The notes: generated by a model not told the origin, from the letters alone. A stretch of 64,000 nt of DNA from Toxorhynchites rutilus septentrionalis (GCF_029784135.1 NC_073746.1:32146387-32210386), one strand, 5' to 3'; positions 48,539 to 60,536 are shown, counted from the first letter of the stretch. Translations and numbers: made by a program.

Positions 48539-49565
48539 TTTAGTAATTCAATGTTACTCTAGACAGCGGAGAGCATGTTGATACTTTTTCGGGTTAATTT
48601 GACAAGGTTGTCTTGCCATAAGAACGAACATTATCACAACTTATGCTATGTGTTGTGTTTTCGGGAGCGAACGACATCGAATCGTTTTCGTGGGCTGTGT
48701 GAATCGCTCGCTTAAAATGCTGTTGTAGAGAAAGGAAAATTTTGTGTATTGTATATAGTGTAACTTTTCTGTAAATCTGTACAGCAGGGTGGACACGATT
48801 GGCGATACAGGCCGGACTCGATTATATAAAGTTTGAAAAAAAATATTTTTTTTTTCAAATATGACTTATTCGCGAACAAATATTACCTTTCAACGTTAAG
48901 GTGAAATTTAAGTGGCTTTTATATGTATAGTGGGGTCAATGGTGATTTTTGAAGATTTTGCTTGAATTTTTACCAGGAATTGTTTATATCGATATTGCAG
49001 GGAAATTAAGATACCGTTCTGAATCATATTTCGGACGCTTAAGGCATATGATACAGAGAACAAATCTAAACTTTTTGCACAGGTATTATTTGGTTGGTAT
49101 TTTTAATAAATTAGTTCAATATGCTTTTATGCTTTCTACTTTGGTACCTATTTAATTGAAAACATAAAAAAGTCATCGAATAAAATTATTTTCAAATGAA
49201 GAGAATAAGAATCAAACTTCGGACACTAAATCAAATTTCGGACACTTCATTTTGTAATTTCTTGGACGAAAATTCTATTACACTTGATTATATTTTACAG
49301 TCAACTGCGAAACACTTACCAAGCAATCACAGTAAACTGTTAACGATGATCAGAACCAAGGCGTTATACTATAGGTGGACCGCAATGTCAAAATTGCTGT
49401 TCGGCCATTGCTCGTGAAAAAACAAATTTGTTTACAAAGCAAATCATATCTTTTGGTGACAAATGCATTCGTAGGCAAAATAGCTGCTCGCGCTTCACTG
49501 TAGGCAGGTAATTTTCTGGATTTTTTCGTATAACAATTTCTCATAATTGCTTCTACTTTTTCAGA

Positions 49566-50494
49566 TATCTACAATCAGCGGTCGAATTAAAAACAGTGCA
49601 GAAGGATGTTTTGAGTATATTTTACCTTCTAGCCGCGCAATCAATGCTTTTCTTTCCAAGCAAGCAGCGTTTTTCGTATGTGGTTTTATTGAGCATTTAA
49701 AAGTGAGTGTTAATTTTTTTTTGTTTTATCACCAGGGCAAAAGCATGAAATAGAATCGTACGTGGTACGAATTTATCGGCACAATCTGATCAAGGACGGA
49801 GGCATCATCAAACGGAAACTACGCGAAAAATAAAACTGCGCCGCAACACTCGTGTCAAAATGGACGAGTTGGGCTGGGTGCTGATGAACCACAATTTGAT
49901 AACACGTAATGAGCCAATCCAACAGCATGCCAATGGTAATCGACCAAATCATTTTAAATTGAACATGGAGCGGTTGCGAAACCTACTGGAGCAGCAAGAA
50001 CAGAACAATCACGCTGGTAGGTCGGTTTGATATATTTATTCCGCTAAAGAATGATTATATTTGTTGATTTTTCAGAGTTAACTTCCAAAAAGCAAAACAA
50101 ATTCCTGCGTATGCTGGATGCAATTTTACAAAACGACAAAGTTTTGAAGGAAATTAAAGAGATGGTAGCGGCGAATCGACTTCTATCGGAAATTCGTTAT
50201 GTGACTACGGTGGAACGTATGCTGAAACACAATTTGGACCTCTCTTTGCGCTGCTGCTTTGTATGCCGAGAGTATTTCCGCACTGCCGATGAGTATACCA
50301 GTCATTTCGAAAAATTGCACGGTGAGAAATTTCTTATTGTTGCGGCGGTGGATCGATTTCAGACTAGTCAAAAGTTCAACGTTCTACATCACTACAATCC
50401 CCTTAATCCGGTGACAATATTCACGATTTGCAACGTATACCACACAGCCCTAATAAAAAAAACAAGAAAAGACGGGTCTAATATTTTACAATAA
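49566..50494 (+). pseudogene. C2H2 zinc-finger gene remnant with introns (cargo)
   Basis: Coding-like exons with canonical splice sites. A first exon 49566-49702 is followed by a donor GTGAGT. A second runs from about 49744 to 50016. The third starts at 50076 after TTTTTCAG. From the ATG at 49860 (context CAAAATGG), exons 49860-50016 and 50076-50494 join in frame to 191 residues starting MDELGWVLMNHNLI. These contain one C2H2 finger, CCFVCREYFRTADEYTSHFE followed by KLH (C-x2-C-x12-H-x4-H). Upstream, IESYVVRIYRHNLIKDGGII is in another frame, and TAA at 49831 in an A-run suggests one lost base joined them originally. The 3' end is cut by repeat DNA at about 50440. The parent gene is not recognised. 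Confidence 0.5.
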
Positions 50495-50575
50495 AGAACA
50501 AATCTACCACTTTCCACGAAAATCGGAGAACCACTATATCGGTTAGACATGGAATGGCTGATACATATAAGGCAG
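50440..50575 (-). repeat. Fragment of the 24.4-kb foldback family
   Basis: CAAATCTACCACTTTCCACG and ACCACTATATCGGTTAGACA match the right arm of 24398-25755. It replaces the natural 3' end of the zinc-finger remnant. Confidence 0.6.
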
Positions 50576-50979
50576 AAAAAAGGTTTAACTTTGGAATTCA
50601 ACATCCTATATTTCCTCGTACCATTAAGTTCATGGCGCATTTGATGTCGGTCATCGTAACTGCTTCTATGGAAATGACGTGAGCATATGATTTGATTTTT
50701 GATTTTTATCTCCATCTCGGAGAAAAGTGTGGTAAACAATGTCCGGGTTATTTTTCGTTATGAGAACCTTGTTTCCACATCCTTTTACTGCACAATAATA
50801 CGGCATCTGAAGTAAATAAAATATTCACAATATAATTTTGGCATGATAGAGAACCGCGAGATGAACGATTATCTGTGGAGGAGTTGGACAACAGATTTCT
50901 TAGACTTATAGCACTTTTATCACATTCACAAGCTCATCAAATCCTCACTGTCCCCCAAAAATATTGAATAATATATAAT

Positions 50980-51431
50980 TTTTTTTTCCCAAAATATATA
51001 TTTTATTAAGGCACGTAGCTTGACGGGGCCGGGAGTCCAATATTTTAACAATTTTTGTCTTACAACTGTGTTAGTAATATGTAACCGATTACTCGCGGTT
51101 GGCTCGAGGTTAGTATTACATAGATCTCATAATTGGGATGTTGCAGTCTCTTGTACTATGTATGTGTGGCCGACACGGGATACTTCCTATTGGAGTATAA
51201 CTGACCATTGATCAGCGACGCCCCCCTAGTCTGTACCTCATATCAATCGTGGTGCGTCTCTCTTGACTCGAGGAATCCAGGGTAGAATGGTCACTGGACG
51301 GTACAATCTTCAGCTCGTGTAGAGTTGCCATGAGCGGTACAACCTTTGGCTCTTGTTAAATGATCAGTGGCCTTCGACCTGTGTATCTGTAAAGAGTATG
51401 TGTATGTTTAATTACATTACATGGAGCGGTT
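50980..51431 (-). mobile_element. Retroposon / non-LTR 3' fragment
   Basis: Minus-strand insert ending GTGCCTTAATAAAATATATA then a poly-A-like GGGAAAAAAAAA, with the 12-bp duplication ATAATATATAAT on both sides (50968-50979, 51432-51443). Non-coding, so it is a LINE 3' end or a SINE of unknown origin. Confidence 0.6.
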
Positions 51432-52542
51432 ATAATATATAATATAAATACCTTATTGCAGCTATAGTACACTATTTTTCACGAATATATATTTGTTTAT
51501 TTCTTCCTTCAGTTGTTTTCCTCAGCGAGTTGATATGAAACCATAACCACACAACCAAACGAAAAGTAAATAATTCAGAAAGCTTCGTCTCGCTACTCGT
51601 CTCAGGTATTGTCATGAAAGTGTCAAGAACGAAACACCTATAGTTTAGCATCTTGATCAGAACTGATGAAACACGGGAGAAGTTTAAATATTTATGAACG
51701 GGTAAAGTTTACGTGCTCACGATAAGTAAACGTCAAACACAAACGATAGTGAGTAGTGTTGATAGATTTTTGCCGATTATATTATAATTCAAATGTAATT
51801 CTCATATGAAATGATAGTGAAACCAAGGGATTACTCTAAAGAAGCAATTGTGATATTAATTTTACAGCTATATCATCAGTGTATAAGCCTTTCAAGATAT
51901 TAGAACAAAGTGTCCCAAATATGATTCAGAACGGTAGATAGAAGTTGAGTGTTAAACAACACAATGTAGAGCGGTTAGAGAGCTTTAATTTAATTTATAG
52001 AAACAATCAAGTTCAATATGTGTTTTTAGGATAAAAATAAAAATTACACACTAAAAATTACTAACTTTGAAGTTTTTCACTTCCAAAATGTTACTTAAAT
52101 CCACTTATCTACATGTTTCACAACTATATCCTGTTCTAAATTTTCTCTTCTTTTCGATGGAAGTAATGCAAGCAATGGAATCGTGTTCTGTAGTGTATTT
52201 TTCAATGTAGCACCAGTTTAAGGCAACAGGGTCCGAAGCAAACAAAAAGTTCTATAACTCTGTCATTGTTGAAATTCGAACATATGCGTAGAAGATTTTT
52301 TTTCATAAAATGTGATCCTCTATCACCTCCCGAATGAATTCGGATTTTTTATATGAGAAACGTGTTTTATGACTTTAAGGGGATGATTCAAAAATTAAAT
52401 TCTTCTTTCATATTCAAATAACGAAAAATATATGCTTAAAAAATGGTAGAAATTTTTTTTTTTTGACTCCATTATATACAGGACTCGATTATATACAGTG
52501 AAAATAAATCCGAAACTGTATATAATCGAGTCCGCCCTGTAT

Positions 52543-54200
52543 ATAGGTATATTCATCACCGATAATGGGTAATGCCATTAAAATAGTTAAAATAATTTCT
52601 TCAATGTCTAAATTGGGCTAGGAAGTAATTGAATGATAGTTTTTAGCATAATTATATTATAAGAATTTTTATAGATAATTACAAATCCAAAGCTCTACGA
52701 CAAATTTTGTAATATTTTTTCGATGATGTCATGATTCAAACTCACCATTTTTTCAATCATTGGAAAAATGAATTTGGCTTAGTTGATCTGTTTCGACGGA
52801 GCCGTAGCTAATCAAGCCGGAAAGAGTTATTTAGATAGTATTCGGACTCCTACCCAGACAGAACAATATCGGTACATTCCGCTTGCATCACGCCAGCCGC
52901 CCAGAACCCGGCTGAAGCCAGAGCTTCATATATCGTCATCATCTTCACGATCATCATCTTCACGATCATCATCGTCGCATGAAGTCGGACAGAAAGAGCA
53001 AACCCCACTAACAAACGCACAGCACTGAACATCCCCATCGAGCATCGAGCGGCTCGAAAAGGGGGAAAATGTTTTAATGTTATCTGAAAGCTATTATTTT
53101 ATGCTTCCTCAGCGCACCTTGTGAAAGGATTATTCTTCTCCATTATTAATAATCCGATTGGGGCCCGTAGAGGAGGAACACCGTGGCAACGAGGTGTGGC
53201 GTATACGTTGCCTACAATAATGTGAAAATGAAATAATAAAGAAATAATTTAATCATTATTTAACTCGGATGAACCTTTGCCCTCTTCTTCCCTTCGTATG
53301 AATGTGTGCCTGTCATGATTTCTCTCTATAGAAGAGTTCCTTTCGGGCTCGAGGCGATAATTTCGCGCTCGAAGATAAAGGGCAAATAAACAACGAGAAA
53401 CCATCTCGCAACAGAGCAGCAGCTGCTTGGATGAGCCGTTTGTTAACGATGGAAATTTTTCCTCCAGTAACAAGATATTGTGCGTTTCATTTTCAATGTT
53501 TGTCTTGGGCTGCTCCCGATCAAACGAATGTGTTTTGATGCTGGTAACATAGCTGTCTAATTGGCGAATTCAATTCGAATGGGTGTGGAAACTGGCTTCG
53601 GCCTTCCGGGTTGTTAACGTAATTTTCCAGTGCCAGTTTCACAAATCAATTCCGTTAATTTCCACACAATCGCTTCGTATTTATGTGTGGTTCAAGTTTC
53701 TTGTAAACAATTTCCGAATAACCCCTTGGATTTCGATTGATCAACATCGCTCCGTTACGCCGTTCGAACAATGGAATCCTACAACGCCTTTGCACCGTTT
53801 ACACATAGCGTTGTAATCATAAGTGGGTAATTATAGAGTTTCATTTAATGATTTACGGTGGAGTGTTTTGTGCACACACAATTATTACGACTGTTACGAA
53901 GTTCAGCGTTTCACGCATTTGTGCAGCGCCTAGCTACGAATGATTCCGTTTCTAATTCCGTTTCGAAATTGAAGCTTCAATTATACGCAGTTACTGGAGA
54001 TGGAAGCAATTATCTAGCGTTTTATCAGACGTCATTCGGTGTGAAAATAACGACTAAAAAATGTGTACTGTTTAAGTCACTCATGTATTCTCGATTGTGA
54101 GAAAACAAGGGATCAAAAAATAAGGCGGATAATGTATTCTTATAATACAGGGTTCAATTCAGACGCAGGAAAAAACAGTCCATAGACCTAAAAAGACATA
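52543..54200. promoter_or_regulatory. Transposon-poor block, candidate non-coding regulatory DNA
   Basis: From about 52780 to 53830 the composition is balanced and unique. It contains a triplicated CATCATCTTCACGAT-type repeat (52935-52985) and ATTA clusters near 53225-53262. Reading frames on both strands are unconvincing. Assignment to engrailed is inference. Confidence 0.25.
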
Positions 54201-54216
54201 GCGTAAAGTCTTGGTA

Positions 54217-54516
54217 AGAAACATCGGGCTGCTGTTCTACAAATAACTCAACAATGGATCAACGACTGTCTCCGCTGTCCAGTCTTAACTGGATAATGGA
54301 AGAACAGATAGAAAACTCTTACGCCTAAATGGCTACTGTGTAAATGTGTACCATTTGCAATGGTATAGAAGGGAATACTCTAACGCCGAAACAATGGCAA
54401 CTGTGTAATGTGCTAATTATAGATATGATACATATGTAACATGTACACGATTAAAATTCGGCTCTGTTACAGCTAAAATGCTAATGAGCCTAAAATAAAC
54501 AAAAGGGATAAAAAAA
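54217..54516 (+). mobile_element. tRNA SINE family, 5'-truncated copy
   Basis: 300 bp starting AGAAACATCGGGCTGCTGTT and ending GGGATAAAA, with AAAGTCTTGGTA directly repeated at both sides (54205-54216, 54517-54528). It lacks the tRNA head present in 29682-30163. Confidence 0.85.
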
Positions 54517-54659
54517 AAAGTCTTGGTAGTGAATCAGTTGCTATCAAATATATCAAAAGTAGAGCTCTGATACATAGAATCTGGAATCATGATAAGGCTC
54601 GACGCTAACAATCCAAATGTCAATATATTCCGAGATTGCGAACTCGAATACCTTACATC

Positions 54660-55265
54660 GTATTTAAGACATTTCGTTTTAGCTGAATGAGTATTGATAC
54701 CTGCGACTGTTACTGAAAGTACTTTTTGCAGATGGTTTCACCGTTTCGGAAGTGCAGATTTAAGTGTCAAAGACAAAGAACATCCCGGGAAGGCAAAAAT
54801 GTGTGAAAATGCAATGAAACCTAAAAGTATCATAATGCGAAAGCAAGTAAAGTGAGTTCCATACGAAAGACGTCGACCGCCATTGATTTGGGTGAGGACA
54901 ACTTCCAAACTTTAAACATTAGAGAAATTTTTGCATCGGATTACTACTGGGGTTGTAGAAGTGAATCCGTTACTATGTTCCAAGGTGAGAAAAATCGTGG
55001 GGTTATCGAAATCATCACCCAACATGTACTACCAAGCCAAACATCCATGATTGGAAGCTTATGCTGCGTATTAGGTGAAACCAACCCGATGTAGGATATT
55101 GTGAGTTATTGGAACTAGGCGAAACAACTTTCGCATTCAAGTGGAGAATGGATGGGAAATATATGATAAGATATAAAGCAAAGCAAAGATATGATAAGGT
55201 GATTTTATAGCACGACAACGCTCGACCATTAGTTGCTCATGTTGTTCAAGTTTACCTAGTAACAC
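54660..55265 (+). pseudogene. Degenerate mariner transposase remnant
   Basis: WFHRFGSADLSVKDKEHPGK appears at 54732-54800. Near 55193, RYDKVIL-stop-HDNARPLVAHVV marks the second catalytic block. Frames between are scrambled. The C-terminal end is replaced by the next fragment. Confidence 0.6.
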
Positions 55266-55274
55266 TTCAATGAT

Positions 55275-55620
55275 ACTTTGAATCCGTTTTTTGAGGGCCT
55301 CTATTTTGTATACGTTCGAATTACTGGTCTTACCCGTCACAAAAACGCCTTTTTTCTTGGCAGAGGAACAGATCCCTAGCCAAATCATTAATTTTTTCGC
55401 GAACTTATCTACGAAAATAAATCTTTTTCTGCTAGGTAGCTTTCCGCGCGCAGGAGCCTCGTTGAACTTGAGCTCCAGGATTTGGTTAAAATCGGCTTTT
55501 GGATACGTTTCATCGTCAATCAAGACAAATCCATTGCGTTTCGTCGGCAACTGGTCGTACAGTCTACGAGTCCGAATCCTGGCCACTGCTTGTTTTTCCA
55601 GACTTCGGTTGGGTTATCCA
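55275..55620 (-). pseudogene. DD37E-like ITm transposase fragment
   Basis: The minus-strand frame contains NPTEVWKNKQ and, in a second frame, RTRRLYDQLPTKRNGFVLID, DETYPKADFNQI and KLMIWLGICSSAKKKGVFVT, parallel to MVGKTRARKLYTEM, DDETYVKADF and KYMVWKAICSCGKR of the 58-kb element. It is a different, diverged lineage. Only the middle of the protein remains. Confidence 0.65.
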
Positions 55621-55992
55621 CTTGCACTTGTAGCCAGTGTTGCCACACGTACAGATTTATCTGGAATGGTACAGATTTTTTCGTTATTTTTGGTACGTCG
55701 GACGGTGCGATGTATGTTTTGCCCCAGATCATCAGATTGAATCGTTTGTACCAGACTGAAAAACCTGAACTCACGATGCTACATGAAGAGCTGAAAGATT
55801 TCATTTGATCATTCTCACTAATATCTGCAAGAAATCTCACGTTGTTCCAATGTCCAATGATATTAAATATGAAAAATGCGACAAGAATTTGGAGATTGGA
55901 ATAGCAACAGAAGAAATTATCAGTACAATGGATAGCGAAAGGTAGATCATTGCAAAGGATATTTGTCGTAGTTTTTTCGTGAAGCTGGTTAA

Positions 55993-57602
55993 CCCTCCTG
56001 TACTCGCGTGCAAAATCATAACACGTATACTCGCGCACGGTGTCACAGACCGAAAATTGAACTTCTCTGTAATGTTGCCATTGTGTATTTTTCAGGCTTT
56101 ATTGGCATTTATTTTAAGAAGAGGGTATAACCAAATGAAAAAACTCCAAAACATACGTTTTCTTCGTCTTCATTATGTTTTAATAGTTATCTAATTCAGC
56201 CTCCTCAAAACAGAGTAATTTTTGATACTCCAACACAAATAACGAAATTCGAATTTTTCACTGTTATTAATTAAAAGTAAGCAACGGAATATAATTCATG
56301 GAAGTATAAAGAGCTATAAAATAACATAAAAACGTATCAATCGATTGTGGTTTCATTGGAGTAAGAATCAGAACACAGCATAACTGCATGCTCGAAACAA
56401 ACATATTTTTTTAATTTCATGCAGTTGTTGCGTGTTCTTTTTTCGAAGTCTTTTATTTTATCGGGTCTTTAATCGAAGATTATTTTAATGCCTTTTTATA
56501 GATAGGGTATAAAAAGATGATATAAAAGGATTTCTAGGAACTTCCTTTTCTTGTTGGTATTGTTCATTATAAAATAATATCCCCGAAACTGTAAATGTTG
56601 AAAATTACCATAAGCCACCGATTAGTTTATAGTTTACTGTTTCTAATTCTTCCACAAGTGAAATTCTTTCACAAGTGTGCATATGTATGACCATTATATT
56701 TAGCGAATAACTATACGAAAGTCAAATATTTATATATTTTTTTTTTATCCCATTTATTTATTTATCAGGCTCATTAGCATTTTATCTGTAACAGAGCCGG
56801 GTTTTTATCGTGTACATGTACATATGTTTATGTTTCTATAAATTGTAAATTACACAGTAGAAGTAGTAGACATTTAGGCGTTAGGTTTTCTGTTCCATTA
56901 CATTTTGGTAAATTACACTCTAGTAGTCATTTCGGCGTAAGGGTATTCTATCTGTTCTTCCATTGTTCAGCAGACCGGACAGCGGAGACAGTTGATATTG
57001 ATCATTGTTGGGTTATTTATAGAACAGCAGCCCGATGTTTCTTGCAGAGCAGAGCAGTTGTATGGATGAATCGATCTTTGTTCCACCGTGGATCGATCTC
57101 CATATAGCTGATGATGGTTTCGTGGACGTAATTATTCTATAACAACAGAAACATGGTCAATTGAGGACCCTGAATTTATATTTTGCTTTTGAACGTATGA
57201 ATCTAACGACCAATAGTTAATATTTGGATCCGTTCAGTCCAGTTACAAAAGGGACTGAAATCAAATAAGAATAGTCCGGTAATGATCTTATGCATTATAT
57301 TCAATAAATATTCCACGCCACTAACATTAATTTAAACATTTCATTCAACAATATTCTAGAAAATGAAAAAAGCCACTTGTCCAAAAAAGTTACTCCTATA
57401 CTCGCGTCGGTGTGTCAGACCGAAAGTGTTAAAAAAGCGACATACGTCCCCTTTGTACCAACACATGCGATACGCTAAACAATGACGAACGACAAATAAC
57501 GAAGCTAGAGAGAAACGCAAAGTCGTAGTGTAGATATTTTCTGAGAAATGAACGAATTATTGATTTCTCGGTCTGACAGACCAATGCGCGAGTATAGGAG
57601 TG
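55993..57602. mobile_element. TTAA-flanked (piggyBac-type) non-autonomous element
   Basis: TTAA at 55989-55992 and 57603-57606 enclose CCCTCCTGTACTCGCG and the inverse of CACTCCTATACTCGCG. GGTCTGACAGACC-like motifs lie near the ends. A second end-like motif at about 57391 (TACTCCTATACTCGCG) means a 212-bp MITE (57391-57602) may sit at the right side. A SINE is inserted at 56745-57172. No transposase. Confidence 0.7.
56745..57172 (-). mobile_element. tRNA SINE family, minus-strand copy lacking the tRNA head
   Basis: Reads in reverse as the 29682-30163 family, from the GGGATAAAA tail at the left through GGCTCTGTTACAG to GAGGACCCT at the right. A rough AATTTATAT-type duplication flanks it. Confidence 0.8.
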
Positions 57603-57606
57603 TTAA

Positions 57607-58098
57607 GCAGAAGAAAAAAAGATTCGATTTTGATGATTCGAAGCTCAAGGCTGCGTAAATGATAAATTCCATAATCTTTTCCAATTTGACAAGCATTAGC
57701 GTAGTGTTAGAAGCGTTTCCAGGATTCTACAATGGAAATGTACAAGTTGTAGAGAATTAATTCCGTACTGTAAAGATAAAATTACTCCATGAGGAAATTA
57801 CAGTTTCAGAAAACGAACATGTGTAGCGTTGATGGGTAAAAATTGGGTGGCTAAAAAGAATTGACGGTTCGTTCGCATATCGGCACTTTGATGTCTTGTT
57901 TTAACGTTCTTACTATGCCTCAACTATGGCAACTGTTGAGCGTTTTTTTCTGAATATAATCAGAACAAAAATAAGCTTTGAAATCGGCTCAGCAACGATA
58001 CGATGAACGCTATCTTGAGATCAAAAGATTTGATCAAACATCACAGCTCGAAAATTTTAATAAATGACAGTATGCAATCTGGATTCAGAAGAACTATG
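57607..58098. other. Intergenic, nothing recognised
   Basis: About 490 bp between two transposons without gene or repeat signal. Confidence 0.4.
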
Positions 58099-58100
58099 TA

Positions 58101-59399
58101 AAGGGTGTGTCACATCAAATTGCATCACGGAAAAAACGCTGTAGAAATTCGCCAGTAGACCGATCCTTTTGAAAATTTTAGACAGTAAAATAAAAACTAT
58201 TAAACAACTTTTGGCATTTTCTTTTTATTCATACTTCGAGCCCAAGCCCGTATGCTCGCACCATCCTCTTTACCCCGTCCATAAGGTTCTGTACAACGTC
58301 AGGTTGAAGTTTTTTTTTGAACAGAAATCCATTTTATCTTCAAGTCCGCCTCCGATTTGACAACTTTTGGGTTCTTCCGGAGGGCCTGCTTCATGATCGC
58401 CCAATATTTCTCTATTGGGCGAAGCTCCGGCGCGTTGGGCGGGTTCATTTCCTTTGGCACGAAGGTGACCCCGTTGGCTTCGTACCACTCCAACACGTCC
58501 TTTGAATAGTGGCACGAAGCGAGATCCGGCCAGAAGATGGTCGGGCCCTCGTGCTGCTTCAATAGTGGTAGTAAGCGCTTCTGTAGGCACTCCTTAAGGT
58601 AAACCTGCCCGTTTATCGTGCCGGTCATCGCGAAGGGGGCACTCCGCTTTCCGCAAGAGCAGATCGCTTTCCACACCATGTACTTTTTGGCAAACTTGGA
58701 TAGTTTCTGCTTGCGAATCTCCTCCGGAACGCTGAATTTGTCCTCTGCGTAGAAGAACAACAGGCCCGGCAGCTGACGAAAGTCCGCTTTGACGTAGGTT
58801 TCGTCGTCCATTACCAGGCAATGCGGCTTCGTCAGCATTTCGGTGTACAGCTTCCGGGCTCGCGTCTTCCCCACCATGTTTTGCCTTTCGTCGCGGTTAG
58901 GAGCCTTCTGAACCTTGTATGTACGCAAGCCCTCCCGCTGCTTGGTCCGCTGGACGAATGAACTTGACAAATTCAGCTTATTGGCGACATCCCGGTCCGA
59001 ACTTCTCGGATCACGTCTAAACTGCTTAACTACGCGCTTGTGATCTTTTTCACTGACGGAGCATCCATTTTTGCCGTTCTTCACCTTCCGGTCGATGGTT
59101 AGGTTCTCGAAGTATCGTTTTAGTACTCTGCTGACCGTGGATTGGACGATTCCCAGCATCTTACCGATGTCCCGATGTGACAACTCCGGATTCTCGAAAT
59201 GAGTGCACAGGATTAATTCACGACGCTCTTTTTCGTTCGACGACATTTTTCCAAATTTACGAAAAATTGACAGTGAAGCATGGCCAACGTGATCTATACA
59301 CTCTTTTCTGATTATAAGCGAAAGCTGAAGATATAATTCCTAAAAAATTAAATTTCTACATTATTTTTTCCGTGATGCAATTTGATGTGACACACCCTT
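58101..59399 (-). mobile_element. ITm DD37E transposon, copy 2 (nearly intact)
   Basis: 1299 bp with AAGGGTGTGTCACATC inverted ends and a TA duplication (58099-58100, 59400-59401). Colinear with copy 1 but with far fewer lesions. Confidence 0.92.
58299..59246 (-). CDS. DD37E transposase (ITm superfamily), late frameshift
   Basis: A 315-residue open frame from MSSNEKERRELIL, with Kozak-like GTCGATG-type context, close to the family's usual 330-350 residues. The N-terminal helix-turn-helix region (about 1-115) includes QSTVSRVLKRYFE. The catalytic part has DDETY (D148), FWPDLASCHY (D241) and LRPIEKYWA (E279); 37 residues separate D241 and E279, which defines DD37E. After VQKK the frame shifts in an A-run (58311-58319), giving an early stop. 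One fewer A would continue about 25 codons to a stop near 58229, as the sequence after the run still looks coding. DNA cut-and-paste activity is the family role. Activity of this copy is unknown. Confidence 0.85.
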   Translation of the reverse strand: MSSNEKERRELILCTHFENPELSHRDIGKMLGIVQSTVSRVLKRYFENLTIDRKVKNGKNGCSVSEKDHKRVVKQFRRDPRSSDRDVANKLNLSSSFVQRTKQREGLRTYKVQKAPNRDERQNMVGKTRARKLYTEMLTKPHCLVMDDETYVKADFRQLPGLLFFYAEDKFSVPEEIRKQKLSKFAKKYMVWKAICSCGKRSAPFAMTGTINGQVYLKECLQKRLLPLLKQHEGPTIFWPDLASCHYSKDVLEWYEANGVTFVPKEMNPPNAPELRPIEKYWAIMKQALRKNPKVVKSEADLKIKWISVQKKTST

Positions 59400-60536
59400 T
59401 ATCAGCATCATCAAACACACGAATGACTTGCAAATGTAAATGTAGAATTCGTAATAAATAAAGGATATTTTGTCATTCTCAAAATTGTTTTTTTTTTCTC
59501 TACAACGAATATTTTCGATGATAAAGATTTTTGGGAAAAAAAGTAGGGTAGGGCGGGGCTAGTTGGTCATATGGGTAAGTTGGTCAGTGACGATATCTTG
59601 GAATCTGAGCGTCCAAAAAATTAGCGATCTATGGATGAAAAATAGCGAATTTCTGATACAAAAAAAAAAGCAAATCGGAAAAACTTTTTATTAAGTAGGT
59701 TAAAAAATACGGACATGGTTCCGATTTCGCCAAAAATCATTCACGGTTTGCACATTATGAAATGTGTTCTAAAACTGGTTAATATCCATGAAAAAAATCT
59801 TAAATCTCAAAGAGTCTCAAACGTAAAACAAAGCTTTATTGTACGTATTAGCTTTAGATGTTAATAGACATCGCTTTTAAAATTATTTTTGTTGAATTTT
59901 CATGAATTCATATATAGATTTTTCATATATAGAGGGGCTAGTTGGTCACACAAATTGATCGTTTGAGAGCAACGCATATAAAATTTTCAGGTATGCTGTG
60001 TTTCATTACGCAAGCTATTTGTTTTATTTGTATAGAAGGCATATGTTTTACTGCTAAACCCAGTGTATTTGAAACGAGACAACCACCACACAAACCACTT
60101 GCAATATAATTTTAATATTTATATTTTTTTGTTGTAAAATTTTCATTAAATATAATAAACGCTTACATTGAATATCAGAACTCGCAATAATGCATTGAGT
60201 AAAGTAGCATACCTGGAGGCTATTTCTATATACTTTGGGGCGAGCGTTACAAATGTCATCAACACAAATGCAAGCGGTTGTGCGTCGCAGGGATGCCAGG
60301 TGATTTTTTTTCAAAAGTCTTGACATGGTACGAGAAAATGTCTTCATCATAATATCGGAGGAAAGTTCTTCACACAAAAACGGAACTGTGATAACTCTAT
60401 TTGTTTATTTTAGCTTTGAAATTTTGGAAAAGGCATGTAACCGGAAGACCTTCGATTTGTGAAGTGGTCGTTTGAAAGATCTACGTTAATCTATTGTACA
60501 GTAGGGCCAAAATAATAGAAATTCAATGTCAAAATC

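Larger units (their letters stand above)
49014..51934. mobile_element. TIR-bounded insertion carrying a zinc-finger gene remnant
   Basis: 2921 bp with inverted ends CCGTTCTGAATCATATTT(C/G)GGAC(G/A)C matching at 23 of 25 positions and TA outside both (49012-49013, 51935-51936). TTCGGACAC repeats at about 49217 and 49236 may be subterminal binding sites. The insertion point corresponds to a continuous sequence in copy A. The interior holds the intron-containing coding remnant 49566-50494, a foldback fragment (50440-50575) and a retroposon (50980-51431). No transposase is recognised, so it is either non-autonomous or a poorly known type. Confidence 0.75.
48808..52540. mobile_element. pogo-like TA element, copy B (split by a 2.9-kb insertion)
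   Basis: Starts CAGGCCGGACTCGATTATAT after TA and ends ATAATCGAGTCCGCCCTG before TA. It aligns with copy A (19581-20890) on both sides of the insert at 49014-51934. Removing the insert and one TA leaves about 810 bp, close to copy A without its MITE. Confidence 0.82.
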
